In this document: piece after piece, positions 16,370 to 24,825 of the stretch
How positions within the stretch are numbered: position 1 is the first letter of the stretch
Layout of the letters: the number at the start of each line of letters is the position of its first letter
NCBI RefSeq assembly: GCF_014596085.1
Contig: NZ_JACCJY010000007.1
Coordinates: 1-64,000, forward strand
DNA from: Azospirillum tabaci
Lineage (GTDB): Bacteria > Pseudomonadota > Alphaproteobacteria > Azospirillales > Azospirillaceae
DNA: 64,000 nucleotides
Direction of reading: 5' to 3'
Program-made: the position numbers and the translations under genes
The notes under the pieces: generated by a model
Told to the model about the DNA's origin: nothing
What the model saw: only the letters and a program-made list of their open reading frames with translations
Database searches by the model: none

Positions 16370-18496
16370 TCAGGCAGCCGCGGATGGTTCGGGAAGACAG
16401 GAGGAGAGAGGCGCGCATGAAGCCCAATCGGGATCGGCGTCCGGCTCCGTCGCATCCTCCCAGCGCCGCAGCTTGTCCGGTGGAAACCCCAGCCCTTGGC
16501 ACAGGCGGAAGGTCCGGGCGTCGAGGGGCACGACGGTTTGGTAGGCGTGCTCGAAAGCGGCACAGGCGTTGACTGTGTCGGCCAGGGACAGCGCGTCCGG
16601 GACGGTGGACGCACCCAGCAGCGCCCAGCCCGTCACGCCGAGCGCGCGCAGCCGGCCCATCAGCGGGTGCGCCGCGCCATGCCGCACGGTCACAACCAGA
16701 TCGAAGACGGCCAGCGTACCGACCGCCCGATCCTCCTCCACCGCGTCCGAGGGACGCAGCGGGGTGCCCAGATAGGCGTCACGGCGGGTCAGCGGGCGTT
16801 CGGGCAGCACCAGCGGCAGCGGATGGGGGATGACCGACGCGAAAGCCTCCAGCGCCTCCACTGTCAGGAACAAGTCTCCGCCGCCCAGCGCCACCAGATG
16901 CGCGTCATAGCCCTTCCCGGCCAGCCAGCGGGCCATGCGGACGGCGGTGTCCAGCGCCGCCGCGTCGGCGGGATCGGCCACCAGCGCCGCGAGCCGCCGG
17001 TTCCCCGCCGGGGGAAGCAGCGGCAGCACCGAGGGCAGCCGATGCACCGTTTCGTAAACATCCTCCGGCGTGGCGACCCCGGCGCGGTAGCGGTCGATGG
17101 GCGCCGCCGCCCAGCCGCCGTTGGACGGCCGCGACCACGCCGTGGCCATCGCCTCGCGCAGCGCGGACAAGGCAGAATCGGCGCCGGCCGGCGGTTGCAC
17201 CGCGCCGGGCAGCGCCAGGGTGAGGCTCAGCCGGGCCTCGGCGCAGGGCTTCCGGGGGTCCCGCTCCAGCAAGGGGATGCCCACCGGCTGGCGCCGCACG
17301 AGGTCGAGCAGCACCGCGGTGGGCAGCATCGCCATCGCCGCTCCGCCGTCCGGCAGAGGAAACGGCGCGTCCGCCTGCAACCCCACGGGCGCCCCGGACC
17401 AGGACAACGCACAGCCGCCCGCAGCCATCCGCGCCGTCACCTCGGCGCGCACCAGGGTTGCCTGTGCCGCCGCGCGCTCCAGGACCCACAGCGTGCCGCG
17501 CAGCAGACGGTGGCGCTTCAGCAGTTCGTAAAGACCGGAGTCCATCACCGCCAGCAGGCCGGGGCACTCCCCGTAGCCGGGCCGCTCCGGCGCGCGCAGG
17601 GCGCGGCGCACGAAGTCGGCGAGCGGCAGGTCCTCTTCACCCAGCGCGGGATCGGTAATGCAACGGACGACGGCGCGGTCGGGCAGATACACCGCGTAGC
17701 GCCGACCAACCGCCGCCTCCGCCCGCAGCACGGCCCGAACCGCGAACAGCGCGGGGTGGCGCTTCTGGATGTGGGTCAGGATGGGGCGGTAATCGCGCTC
17801 CGATTCGGTCAGCATGCTCTCGCCGCGACGGCGGTAGCCGAAGCCGGTGCCCGGCACATGGACGCCGTGGAAGCCGCGCTCCAGCCCTTGCAGCCAGAAC
17901 TCCCAATCCTCGCTGCCCTGACGCATCGCCTCGTCGAATCGGGCGCCGCTGTCGAGCAGGCGGCGCGAGGCCATGCTGCCCGCCTCGCTGACGTTGCGGA
18001 ACAGATGCTCCAGCGGCGAATAGGCACCGGACATGTCGCAGAACTCGAAGAAGCCGAACTTGTCGACGTCCGGATAGGCCCAGCCGACCTCCGGCCCCGC
18101 CGCCCGCAGCGCGTCCAGCATGCGTTGCAGCAGATGGGGCCGGATGCGGTTGTCGGAATCGAGGAAGTAGACCGCCTCCAGCGCCGGAAAGGCGTCCAGC
18201 GCGAAGGCGATCCCGCTGTTGCGCGCCGCGCTCAGCCCGGCGTTGCGCTTGTGCAGGTAATGGAGCCGCCCCGGATGGGCCGCCGCGAACTCCCGGCACA
18301 CCCGACCGGTCTCCGGGAAGGGGCAGCCGTCGTTGACCACGACCACGGCGTAGGCGAAGTCCGTGTCCTGGGCGAGCGCGGTGGACAACGCCTCGACCAG
18401 CAGGCCCGAATGCTTGTAGGTCGGCACGACGATGGCTGCGCGGACGTCTTCGGCGTCACCGGACCCTGAAGCGATGTGAGTTCCAACGGAATGCAT
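16370..18496 (-). CDS. Family 2 glycosyltransferase with partial GT-B-like C-terminus
   Basis: About 708 aa. Residues about 20-240 form a GT-A family 2 domain: AAIVVPTYKHSGLLVEAL, VVVNDGCP, NAGLSAARNSGI, the DSDN metal motif and GSEDWEFWLQ (catalytic base region). The rest contains a region around residues 510-690 that looks like the N-terminal half of a GT-B (GT4-like) enzyme, with GYDAHLVALGGG and LCQGLGFPPDKLRRW, but the donor-binding second half is missing. Cytoplasmic. ATG 18496 is chosen; ATG 18517 is possible. First gene of an operon with the 14812-16356 gene. Confidence 0.8.
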   Translation of the reverse strand: MHSVGTHIASGSGDAEDVRAAIVVPTYKHSGLLVEALSTALAQDTDFAYAVVVVNDGCPFPETGRVCREFAAAHPGRLHYLHKRNAGLSAARNSGIAFALDAFPALEAVYFLDSDNRIRPHLLQRMLDALRAAGPEVGWAYPDVDKFGFFEFCDMSGAYSPLEHLFRNVSEAGSMASRRLLDSGARFDEAMRQGSEDWEFWLQGLERGFHGVHVPGTGFGYRRRGESMLTESERDYRPILTHIQKRHPALFAVRAVLRAEAAVGRRYAVYLPDRAVVRCITDPALGEEDLPLADFVRRALRAPERPGYGECPGLLAVMDSGLYELLKRHRLLRGTLWVLERAAAQATLVRAEVTARMAAGGCALSWSGAPVGLQADAPFPLPDGGAAMAMLPTAVLLDLVRRQPVGIPLLERDPRKPCAEARLSLTLALPGAVQPPAGADSALSALREAMATAWSRPSNGGWAAAPIDRYRAGVATPEDVYETVHRLPSVLPLLPPAGNRRLAALVADPADAAALDTAVRMARWLAGKGYDAHLVALGGGDLFLTVEALEAFASVIPHPLPLVLPERPLTRRDAYLGTPLRPSDAVEEDRAVGTLAVFDLVVTVRHGAAHPLMGRLRALGVTGWALLGASTVPDALSLADTVNACAAFEHAYQTVVPLDARTFRLCQGLGFPPDKLRRWEDATEPDADPDWASCAPLSSCLPEPSAAA

Positions 18497-18650
18497 GGGC
18501 GGACGCAGTGATGACACGACACCGTCGATAGCACCGCTTCCGCTTGATTAAGATGTGACAATTCCGAGGCAGAAACCGCCGGGTCCGCGCCCACCCTGTT
18601 CCTGCCAATAAGCGGTTTGTAAAAAGCACATTATCTGCGGAACGCGCAAA

Positions 18651-19388
18651 TTATTTTCTCAATCTCATCTCAGATGTCCCTTCCTCCGTTAAATACTTCT
18701 GTGAAAAATCCTTGGCGAGTGTTGACACCACCTTGTTAAAGGTCCCGGATTGGAAACCCAGATCTGAAAACTTCTGCCCTGCCGCTTGCTCTTTGGACGT
18801 TGCGAAGAAGCGCTCATCGCCTCCCTTGAGCGTGTAGGCTTTCATCGGCATTCCGATACCGGCCAACTGGTCCCAGGAATCCTGCATATCCTTCATCTCT
18901 GCGCTCAGCTTACTCAGCGCAGCCAAGCGGTCTTGGGGGCTCATTCCAGGCCGATCCATGGCTGCATACCGGCTCTCCAGAGTTGATTCCATGCGATCCG
19001 AGATGGCCTTCATGCTCTGCTGACGCGCCGCTCCTTCGGCAGTGCCTCCTGCATCTGCGTCTTCCTTTGCGGACTGCCAGAACGCCTTCTTGCGCTCCGA
19101 TTTCAGTGCGGACGACAGCGCGTCGTTGAGTTCGTCCGCCGACAGCGCCCCGCTGGATACGAGCTTGCCCAGCGACGTCCGATCATCCGCTGACAGGTTC
19201 TTGAACAGGTCGAGCGCATCACCCTTGAGCGCCGAAGCCAGATTGCTGAGATCGACCTTGTCGGTCTTGGAGAAGGCGGCCGGTGCCGTCCCGTCCGTGG
19301 CGCCGGCCTTCGCAGCGGCGGGCTTCGCCTGGACGGAGGCCGCGGCGGTGGCGTGGAACAAGGATGCCGAAACGTCGGAAATTCCCAT
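18651..19388 (-). CDS. Cysteine-free helical protein of unknown function
   Basis: 245 aa, start supported by GGGGGAAG just upstream. The N-terminus (MGISDVSASLFHATAAASVQ) is small and polar, the rest is largely alpha-helical and Ser/Ala/Lys-rich, and there is no cysteine. Those traits recall secreted or flagellar-type substrates that lack a cleaved signal, but no family is recognised. Base composition is lower in G+C than the flanks, as in the adjacent RTX gene. It is divergent from that gene across a 225-bp AT-rich gap, so co-regulation or joint acquisition is possible. Confidence 0.6.
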   Translation of the reverse strand: MGISDVSASLFHATAAASVQAKPAAAKAGATDGTAPAAFSKTDKVDLSNLASALKGDALDLFKNLSADDRTSLGKLVSSGALSADELNDALSSALKSERKKAFWQSAKEDADAGGTAEGAARQQSMKAISDRMESTLESRYAAMDRPGMSPQDRLAALSKLSAEMKDMQDSWDQLAGIGMPMKAYTLKGGDERFFATSKEQAAGQKFSDLGFQSGTFNKVVSTLAKDFSQKYLTEEGTSEMRLRK

Positions 19389-19613
19389 GACTTCCCCCGA
19401 TGCTCATAAAGCAACAAGTCAAAGCCCGCATCTGACATGGTGATTGCATACAGCAATATGCAAATCCACCTCGTCGCTCCCGATCGATGATTGTTGAAAA
19501 TACCTAAAGAAAAGCTAATTTAAAAGGCCTAAGGGGCTAATGATTAGCGATATAATGGTTAGATAAATAACTATTCAATACAAAGTACGACAATATTTCG
19601 CAATTCAGGTTCG
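19389..19613. promoter_or_regulatory. AT-rich divergent intergenic region
   Basis: Strikingly AT-rich (long A/T runs such as TTAGATAAATAACTATTC) in a 68% G+C setting. It separates the unknown helical protein from the RTX gene and must hold the promoters of both. No exact operator repeat was seen. Such a composition suits silencing by a MucR or H-NS-like protein (inference). Confidence 0.35.
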
Positions 19614-20072
19614 TTGACCGTGATCTTTCATGAATATACCAATAATGATGCGATCTTTGACGCATACAATCATACTCGAATGGAGCTCCAAATGGGATTT
19701 TACGCACTTACGTCTGGCCAGTACAACTGGGCTCCCTCCAACCCCTATGAGACTTGGTCCATATACGGAAACAATCTGAACAACCAGATTGTTGGGGGCA
19801 GTCTCAATGATTACATCAGCGGAGGAGACGGCAACGACTCACTGGATGGCGGCGCTGGCGACGATATGATCAGTGGCGATGCTGGTTCTGACTTGATCTA
19901 TGGCGGGTCCGGCTCCGACAATTTGCTCGGCGGCACAGGAGACGACACGCTCTATGGGCGGGACGGCAATGATACGTTAAACGGTGGCGCTTCAGGCTTC
20001 CGTGATATTCTTGCCGGTGGAAATGGGAACGACACCTATACCCACTATTACAACGACGGCGGCCTTTCCTGA
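19614..20072 (+). CDS. RTX-type calcium-binding repeat protein, truncated by in-frame TGA
   Basis: About 152 aa. About seven GGxGxDxL-type nonapeptides (SGGDGNDSLDGGAGDD, YGGSGSDNLLGGTGDD, YGRDGNDTLNGG, AGGNGNDTY) lie between residues 60 and 145. Such repeats bind calcium in proteins exported by type I secretion. The frame stops at a TGA (20070-20072), after which the same frame continues open for 89 codons to 20339. The missing part should hold the C-terminal secretion signal. Start uncertain: TTG 19614 or ATG 19680; no strong ribosome-binding site. Lower G+C than neighbours suggests recent transfer. Confidence 0.65.
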   Translation: MTVIFHEYTNNDAIFDAYNHTRMELQMGFYALTSGQYNWAPSNPYETWSIYGNNLNNQIVGGSLNDYISGGDGNDSLDGGAGDDMISGDAGSDLIYGGSGSDNLLGGTGDDTLYGRDGNDTLNGGASGFRDILAGGNGNDTYTHYYNDGGLS

Positions 20073-20339
20073 ATTGTCGATGGAAGCGGAACGTCCGACC
20101 ACCTCGTCATTAACGACGTATCGAGCTTCAGCAATCTCACATTCACGCGGCTCACGGACTCCTCTGGTAATCTGAACGACTGGCTTGGTATCTTCACCAC
20201 CGCGGACACCAGCGGCTCCAATGAGATCTACATTCAAGGGTTCTTCAATGGTTCGACGTATGGCCATGGAGCTGGCGAGGTAGATTACATAACGGTGGGA
20301 TCGACGACCTACAGCCTCTGGGTCTACCTTGGACTCTGA
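20073..20339 (+). pseudogene. Severed 3' part of the RTX gene
   Basis: The reading frame of the RTX gene continues without a shift after the TGA at 20070-20072: IVDGSGTSDHLVIND, then beta-rich segments GFFNGSTYGHGAGEVDYI and a hydrophobic end WVYLGL before a second TGA at 20337-20339. The content matches the capping region and C-terminus usual after RTX repeats. The simplest reading is one gene with a nonsense mutation; readthrough or a sequencing error is the alternative. Confidence 0.6.
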
Positions 20340-20450
20340 TGGTAAAGTCAAGACCTCCGCTGCAATACCAGAATCAGAAATTGTGCCACCGCGAAATTTC
20401 TGAAGAATGATCGTGGATTGCTTCCCGCGAATATCTCTGATTTTCTTCAA

Positions 20451-20485
20451 ACAGGCCGGATTCCATTACGGAGTTTCCGGCCTGT
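20451..20485. terminator. Bidirectional terminator between RTX and GH1 genes
   Basis: Perfect 10-bp arms ACAGGCCGGA (20451-20460) and TCCGGCCTGT (20476-20485) with a 15-nt loop, flanked by TTTTCTTC upstream and a pyrimidine-rich CCCTTCTGATCTTTC downstream. It lies between convergent genes ending at 20339 and 20499, as expected for a shared terminator. Confidence 0.7.
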
Positions 20486-20498
20486 CCCTTCTGATCTT

Positions 20499-21833
20499 TC
20501 AAACGTCGTCCAGACGACCACTCCTCGCCACTTCGCTCAGGAAACGGTAGCTGTCCTTGGGCGTGCGGACCAGCGTGTCATAGTCGACGCGAACGATGCC
20601 GAACCGCTTCGACAGGCCGAAGGCCCATTCGAAATTGTCCAGCAGACTCCAGCACAGATAGCCCTTCACGTTGCAGCCATCGGCCAGGGCGCGGCCGACC
20701 GACGCCACATGGTCGCGCAGGAAGGCCACACGCTCCGCGTCATGCACCAGCCCGTCCGGCGTCACCACGTCGTCATAGGCCGCACCATTCTCCGCGACGA
20801 AAACGGCGGGGTTGCCGTAGTCGCGCTTGAACTCCATCAGCAGGTCGTAGAGCCCATCGGGCTGAACCGGCCAAGCCATGGCGGTCCAACGGTCGCAATG
20901 GGCGTCGCCCCACCAAACGTCGAACGGATGGCCCGTCTCGTGCTTCATGGTCATGCGCGAGTAGTAGTTGATGCCCAGCAGGTCGATGGGGAAGCGAATC
21001 GCTTCCTCGTCGCCGGGCAGAACGAAATCCTTCATCCGCTCGGCCATCAGCTCCGGGATCTTGCCGCGCATCACGCCGTCCAGGGCCACCCGGTTCCACA
21101 CCGCGTCCCAGCGGGCCGCCGCGGCGACGTCCTCCGGCCGGTCGCTCTCGGCCCGGCAGGGCTGGAGGTTGATGACGGTGCCGAGCGTCAGGCCCGCATG
21201 CTCCGCCGATATGGCGCGGAGCGCCGCCCCTTGCGCCAGATTCTGGTGATGCAGGGCGCGCAGGATGCCGGTTTCACCCAGCTTGTGGCCGGGCGCGTGC
21301 TCGCCCGTGCCGTAGCCGTGGGTGGCGACCACGTTCGGCTCGTTCAGCATCATCCAGTCCTTCACCCGGTCGGCGAGCCGGGCGGCGACGATGCGGGCAT
21401 AGTCGGCGAAGGGGCCGACGATTTCCCGGCCCTGCCAGCCCCCGCGGTCCTCCAGCGGCTGCGGCAGGTCCCAATGGTACAGGCAGGCCATCGGCCGGAT
21501 GCCGGCGGCCAACAGCCCGTCCACGAGCCGGTCGTAGAAGTCGAGCCCCGCCGCGTTCACCGCCCCCGTCCCACTGGGCAGGATGCGCGGCCACGCGATG
21601 GAGAAGCGGTAGGCGTTGAAGCCCGCGTTTTTCAGCAGGGCGATGTCCTCCGGCCAGCGGTGGTAATGATCGCAGGCGACGGCGGCGCTGCTGCCGTCCT
21701 GGATGCGCCCGGCGTCTGTGAAGCTGTCCCACACGCAGGGACCGCGCCCGTCCTCGTGAATCGCGCCCTCGATCTGATAGGCCGCGGTGGACGCCCCCCA
21801 CAGGAAGTCCGTGGGAAAAGTGAAGAGTGCCAT
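20499..21833 (-). CDS. GH1 beta-glucosidase, copy C (canonical motifs)
   Basis: 444 aa. Full set of family 1 motifs: FLWGASTAAYQIEGA, YHWDLPQPL, acid/base MLNEPNV with the normal Pro, nucleophile in VFVAENGA, and SLLDNFEWAFG. It is more distant from copies A and B than they are from each other. The start at 21833 has AGGGAGG upstream. Cytoplasmic. It is divergent from the GH4 gene across 198 bp, so the two glycosidases may share control and act on the same imported glycoside. Confidence 0.93.
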   Translation of the reverse strand: MALFTFPTDFLWGASTAAYQIEGAIHEDGRGPCVWDSFTDAGRIQDGSSAAVACDHYHRWPEDIALLKNAGFNAYRFSIAWPRILPSGTGAVNAAGLDFYDRLVDGLLAAGIRPMACLYHWDLPQPLEDRGGWQGREIVGPFADYARIVAARLADRVKDWMMLNEPNVVATHGYGTGEHAPGHKLGETGILRALHHQNLAQGAALRAISAEHAGLTLGTVINLQPCRAESDRPEDVAAAARWDAVWNRVALDGVMRGKIPELMAERMKDFVLPGDEEAIRFPIDLLGINYYSRMTMKHETGHPFDVWWGDAHCDRWTAMAWPVQPDGLYDLLMEFKRDYGNPAVFVAENGAAYDDVVTPDGLVHDAERVAFLRDHVASVGRALADGCNVKGYLCWSLLDNFEWAFGLSKRFGIVRVDYDTLVRTPKDSYRFLSEVARSGRLDDV

Positions 21834-22031
21834 GACGGGGCCTCCCTTGAAGTGATTATGCTGCGGGCGCACTGTTGCGAGCGCGAAGGACATGTTGCGC
21901 GAGCGAAGAGATCACCACACTTATTCCGACCATCAGGTATAGTCTCTTCGTCTTAACAAGTGTATGCTTCACCCAAGGCGGCTGCCCTGAAAAATCAGCA
22001 CAGCAGCATTCCCGCCGACGGGAGGCGTCCC

Positions 22032-23327
22032 ATGGTCATTACCACTCCCAAAACCACCAAGATCGTCTTCCTGGGCGCCGGCAGCGCGGCCTTCGGGCTG
22101 AGCATGTACCGCGACCTCTTCACCACGAAGGAGCTGGCGGGCAGCACCCTGACGCTGGTGGACACGAATCCAGCAGCCCTCGACCGCATGACCGCGCTCG
22201 CCCGCCTGCTGAACGCCAAGGGCAATGCCGGCCTGATCATCGAACAGACCACCGACCGCCGCGCCGCCCTGAACGGCGCCGAATTTGTCGTCAATTCGGT
22301 CGCCATCGACCGCAACCGCCTGTGGAAGCTCGATTTCGAGGTGCCGAAGACGCACGGCATCCGCCACACGCTCGGTGAGAACGGCGGACCCGGCGGCCTG
22401 TTCTTCACGCTGCGCACCCTGCCCCTGATCTTCGACTTCGCCCGCGACATCGAGGAACTGTGCCCGGACGCCCAGTTCATCAACCTGTCCAATCCGGAAA
22501 GCCGCGTCGTCCTCGGCCTCGGCAAATACACCAAGGTCAAGACGCTGGGGCTGTGCCACGGCATCTTCCTGGCGCGCTGGTTCATCTGCCAGATCCTCGG
22601 CATGGCCGAAAAGGACGTGGAGGTCTGGGGCGCCGGGTTGAACCACTTCCAATGGCTGATGCACATCCGCGACAAGGCGAGCGGACGCGACCTCTACCCG
22701 CTGCTGCGTGAGCGGGAGAAGACCCACGATCCGGCCTTCACGCCGCTGACCCGCCGCCTGTTCAACAGCTTCGGTCTGTGGCCGACCTGCAGCGACGACC
22801 ATATGGGCGAATACCTCCCCTACGGCTGGGAAGGCGGCGAGCATGGCTTCGACTTCACGGAGGACGAGCGCGGGCGCGGCATTCTCAACACACTGATGGA
22901 CGGTGTGACCGCCGGGACGACCCCGGTGCCGGACGACTGGACCCAGCCGTCCTGGGGCGAGCGGGCCGTGCAGGTCATCGCCGGGGTGCTGCACAACCAG
23001 AAGTGCTTCATCGAGTCCGGAATCGTCTACAACCAGGGCGCCATTCCCAACCTGCCGCCCGATCTGGCGGTGGAGGTGCCGCTGCTGGCCGACGCGGCGG
23101 GCGTCCACCCGGTCTCGCTCGGCCCCCTGCCCGACCCGATCGCCAAACTGCTGCACGTCCAGGCGAGCGTGCAGCAGCTGTCCGTCGAGGCGGCGGTTCA
23201 CGCCTCGAAGGAACTGGCGCTCCAGGCCCTGCTGATCGACCCGGTGGTGAACTCCACCGACGCCGCCGTGAAGATCCTGGATGAACTGTGGGAGGCGAAC
23301 CGGCCCTACATCCGCCCCTGTGTGTAG
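22032..23327 (+). CDS. Family GH4 alpha-glucosidase/alpha-galactosidase-type enzyme
   Basis: 431 aa. Family 4 hydrolases use NAD+ and Mn2+ in a redox mechanism. Seen: N-terminal NAD fold [14 protein letters not shown], the conserved NLSNPESR segment (Asn substrate contact), GLCHG with the metal-ligand Cys and His, and [10 protein letters not shown] with the second metal-ligand His. GLCHG plus GLNHF match the alpha-glucosidase/alpha-galactosidase/galacturonase branch rather than 6-phospho-enzymes; substrate is inferred. Start 22032 has GGAGG six bases upstream. Cytoplasmic. Divergent partner of GH1 copy C. Confidence 0.88.
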   Translation: MVITTPKTTKIVFLGAGSAAFGLSMYRDLFTTKELAGSTLTLVDTNPAALDRMTALARLLNAKGNAGLIIEQTTDRRAALNGAEFVVNSVAIDRNRLWKLDFEVPKTHGIRHTLGENGGPGGLFFTLRTLPLIFDFARDIEELCPDAQFINLSNPESRVVLGLGKYTKVKTLGLCHGIFLARWFICQILGMAEKDVEVWGAGLNHFQWLMHIRDKASGRDLYPLLREREKTHDPAFTPLTRRLFNSFGLWPTCSDDHMGEYLPYGWEGGEHGFDFTEDERGRGILNTLMDGVTAGTTPVPDDWTQPSWGERAVQVIAGVLHNQKCFIESGIVYNQGAIPNLPPDLAVEVPLLADAAGVHPVSLGPLPDPIAKLLHVQASVQQLSVEAAVHASKELALQALLIDPVVNSTDAAVKILDELWEANRPYIRPCV

Positions 23328-23349
23328 GAGCGCGCAGGGCCGGTGCGGG

Positions 23350-23859
23350 TCAATGCGCCGGCTCGGTGTCGGACGCAGCCGGCTTTTGGCGGGTGCGCGG
23401 AGTGGCCGGCTTCGCCGCGTCCACCTTCCCGGCCTTGGCGCGGGGCGGCTTCGCCACCTTCGTGGTTGCCGGAACCGGTTTCGCGGCCTGGGGTTCGGCT
23501 GGGGGTTCGGCCAGGGCCTCGTTTGCAGCCGCGGGTTCGGCCTTTGCCTTGCGGGCGCGCGGCTTCTTGGAAGCCACGGCCTCCTCGACGACATCGACCA
23601 CGGCGTTCAAGCCGACGCCCAGCAGTTCGGTCGCCGCCGTCTTGGTCCGGCGGACCGCCTTCTTCACCGCGCCCGCAGCGGCGTCCTTGACAGCCGCGAC
23701 CATGGCGACCGGCTCCGCCATGGCGGACGCCCGGTCCTCGGCTTCGATCTCGGCGCAAGCCTGCGCCCAGTGGTCCTGTCCCCGTCCCTCCGGTCGCCCG
23801 TCGCGCTCCCAGATCTCATAGGCGCGGTGGCGGATGCGGTCTTCACGATCGCCTTGCAT
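23350..23859 (-). CDS. DUF2934 protein with Ala/Lys/Pro-rich tail
   Basis: 169 aa. Residues about 5-38 match DUF2934 (IRHRAYEIWERDGRPEGRGQ...HWAQA), a short motif common in alphaproteobacteria. The remainder is low-complexity: an Ala-rich helix (VKDAAAGAVKKAVRRTKT) and a Lys/Ala/Pro/Arg tail like histone H1 or AT-hook proteins, so DNA binding is possible. ATG 23859 is chosen as it precedes the DUF directly; the upstream ATG at 23889 would place translation through a tandem repeat. Convergent with the GH4 gene. Confidence 0.7.
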   Translation of the reverse strand: MQGDREDRIRHRAYEIWERDGRPEGRGQDHWAQACAEIEAEDRASAMAEPVAMVAAVKDAAAGAVKKAVRRTKTAATELLGVGLNAVVDVVEEAVASKKPRARKAKAEPAAANEALAEPPAEPQAAKPVPATTKVAKPPRAKAGKVDAAKPATPRTRQKPAASDTEPAH

Positions 23860-23868
23860 TCTTCCGTC

Positions 23869-23900
23869 TCCAAGTGGGCTTTGGTCCAAGTGGGCTTTGG
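23869..23900. repeat. 16-bp perfect tandem duplication
   Basis: TCCAAGTGGGCTTTGG occurs twice with no spacer (23869-23884, 23885-23900), starting 10 bp upstream of the DUF2934 start codon. It is probably a replication-slippage product; its position could alter the leader of that gene. Confidence 0.7.
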
Positions 23901-24241
23901 CCGCAGAAACATCGACGCCCGAGGAAAACGGCGTCCTGCGCCTGTGGGTTCCCGTTTTAGTGCCCGGTTTATGTGACGATAAACGTACACAAAGAAAGCG
24001 TGCCTTAGTTCATAGGAAATTCATAGGCCCATTGCTTGTCCAGCCTCGACAGGCGGCGGACGGTGATAGACCATGGGTTGGTACCGCCCCGGCGGCATCG
24101 ATCCGGGTCCGGCTTGCGGTCCGCATAGAACCCTTCGCCGGGTTGAAGCGGGCCGGCCGGCCCAATTAACTTCGGGTGAAACGTCTTGGCAGGGGGCCAT
24201 TTGCGGCCCAGAGCCGTCACGGAAGGCAAAGAGTTCAGCGC
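23901..24241. other. Gene-free stretch between divergent small genes
   Basis: About 340 bp with no supported coding frame. It must hold the promoters for the DUF2934 gene and the 24242 gene. The direct repeat TTCATAGG (24009-24016 and 24020-24027, 11-bp period) is the only exact short repeat I see in a less G+C-rich segment. No tRNA or riboswitch fold is evident. Confidence 0.4.
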
Positions 24242-24589
24242 ATGTCCCTTGATCCCTTGCTTCAAGCCAACCGTATCCTGACCGAAGCCATCAGCAACTA
24301 TCTCCAATCCTCCAATGAGCTTGCGGCGGCGGCGGAGCGGGCGACGGCGGCCAGCGCCGGACGCGACGCGACCACTCGGCGGCTGGCCTTCCAGGAGTTG
24401 TCGGAACGCGGGAACCAGGCGCGCTTCGCCAAGAAGCACCTGACCGACACGGTGCGCCGCCTGCGCTCCACGCTGCCTGCGGCCCAGATCGAAGCGGTGG
24501 CGGCGAAGCTCGACGGGCGCGAGAGCGCCGAGAGCGCTCTGACGCTGGTGCGCACGATCCTGACCGAGAAGGTCTGGTCGGCGGCCTGA
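24242..24589 (+). CDS. Small helical protein of unknown function
   Basis: 115 aa, mostly alpha-helix with heptad-like spacing (LQANRILTEAISNYLQSSNEL, then AERATAASAGRD and LRSTLPAAQIEAVAAKL; shown in pieces). No signal, cysteine or known domain. GGAAGG lies about 20 bases upstream of the start, farther than ideal. It could be a coiled-coil adaptor; nothing in the context settles its job. Confidence 0.55.
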   Translation: MSLDPLLQANRILTEAISNYLQSSNELAAAAERATAASAGRDATTRRLAFQELSERGNQARFAKKHLTDTVRRLRSTLPAAQIEAVAAKLDGRESAESALTLVRTILTEKVWSAA

Positions 24590-24825
24590 CGGCTCTGCCC
24601 CATTCGCCCTGCGGCGCTCCGGCCCGAGCGGTTCCGCTTTAAGGCCGGTTGGACGGCACCCCGAATGCGGGAGGACCGTTCAACCGGTGTTGGCCGTTGG
24701 CCGCTATGCCTGCGTAATCCGGACGACTCATTTGACATCGTAGGATGCAGGGGCCAGTGTCTGACTGCTAAAGATTATCACAAGCGTGGGATCGGCGCCG
24801 CCGTCCCGCAGAATGGATCGCAAGG

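Noticed and set aside
20070-20072. TGA as a selenocysteine codon in the RTX gene
   Set aside because: RTX proteins are not known selenoproteins and no bacterial SECIS-like hairpin is evident directly after the codon; a nonsense mutation is simpler.
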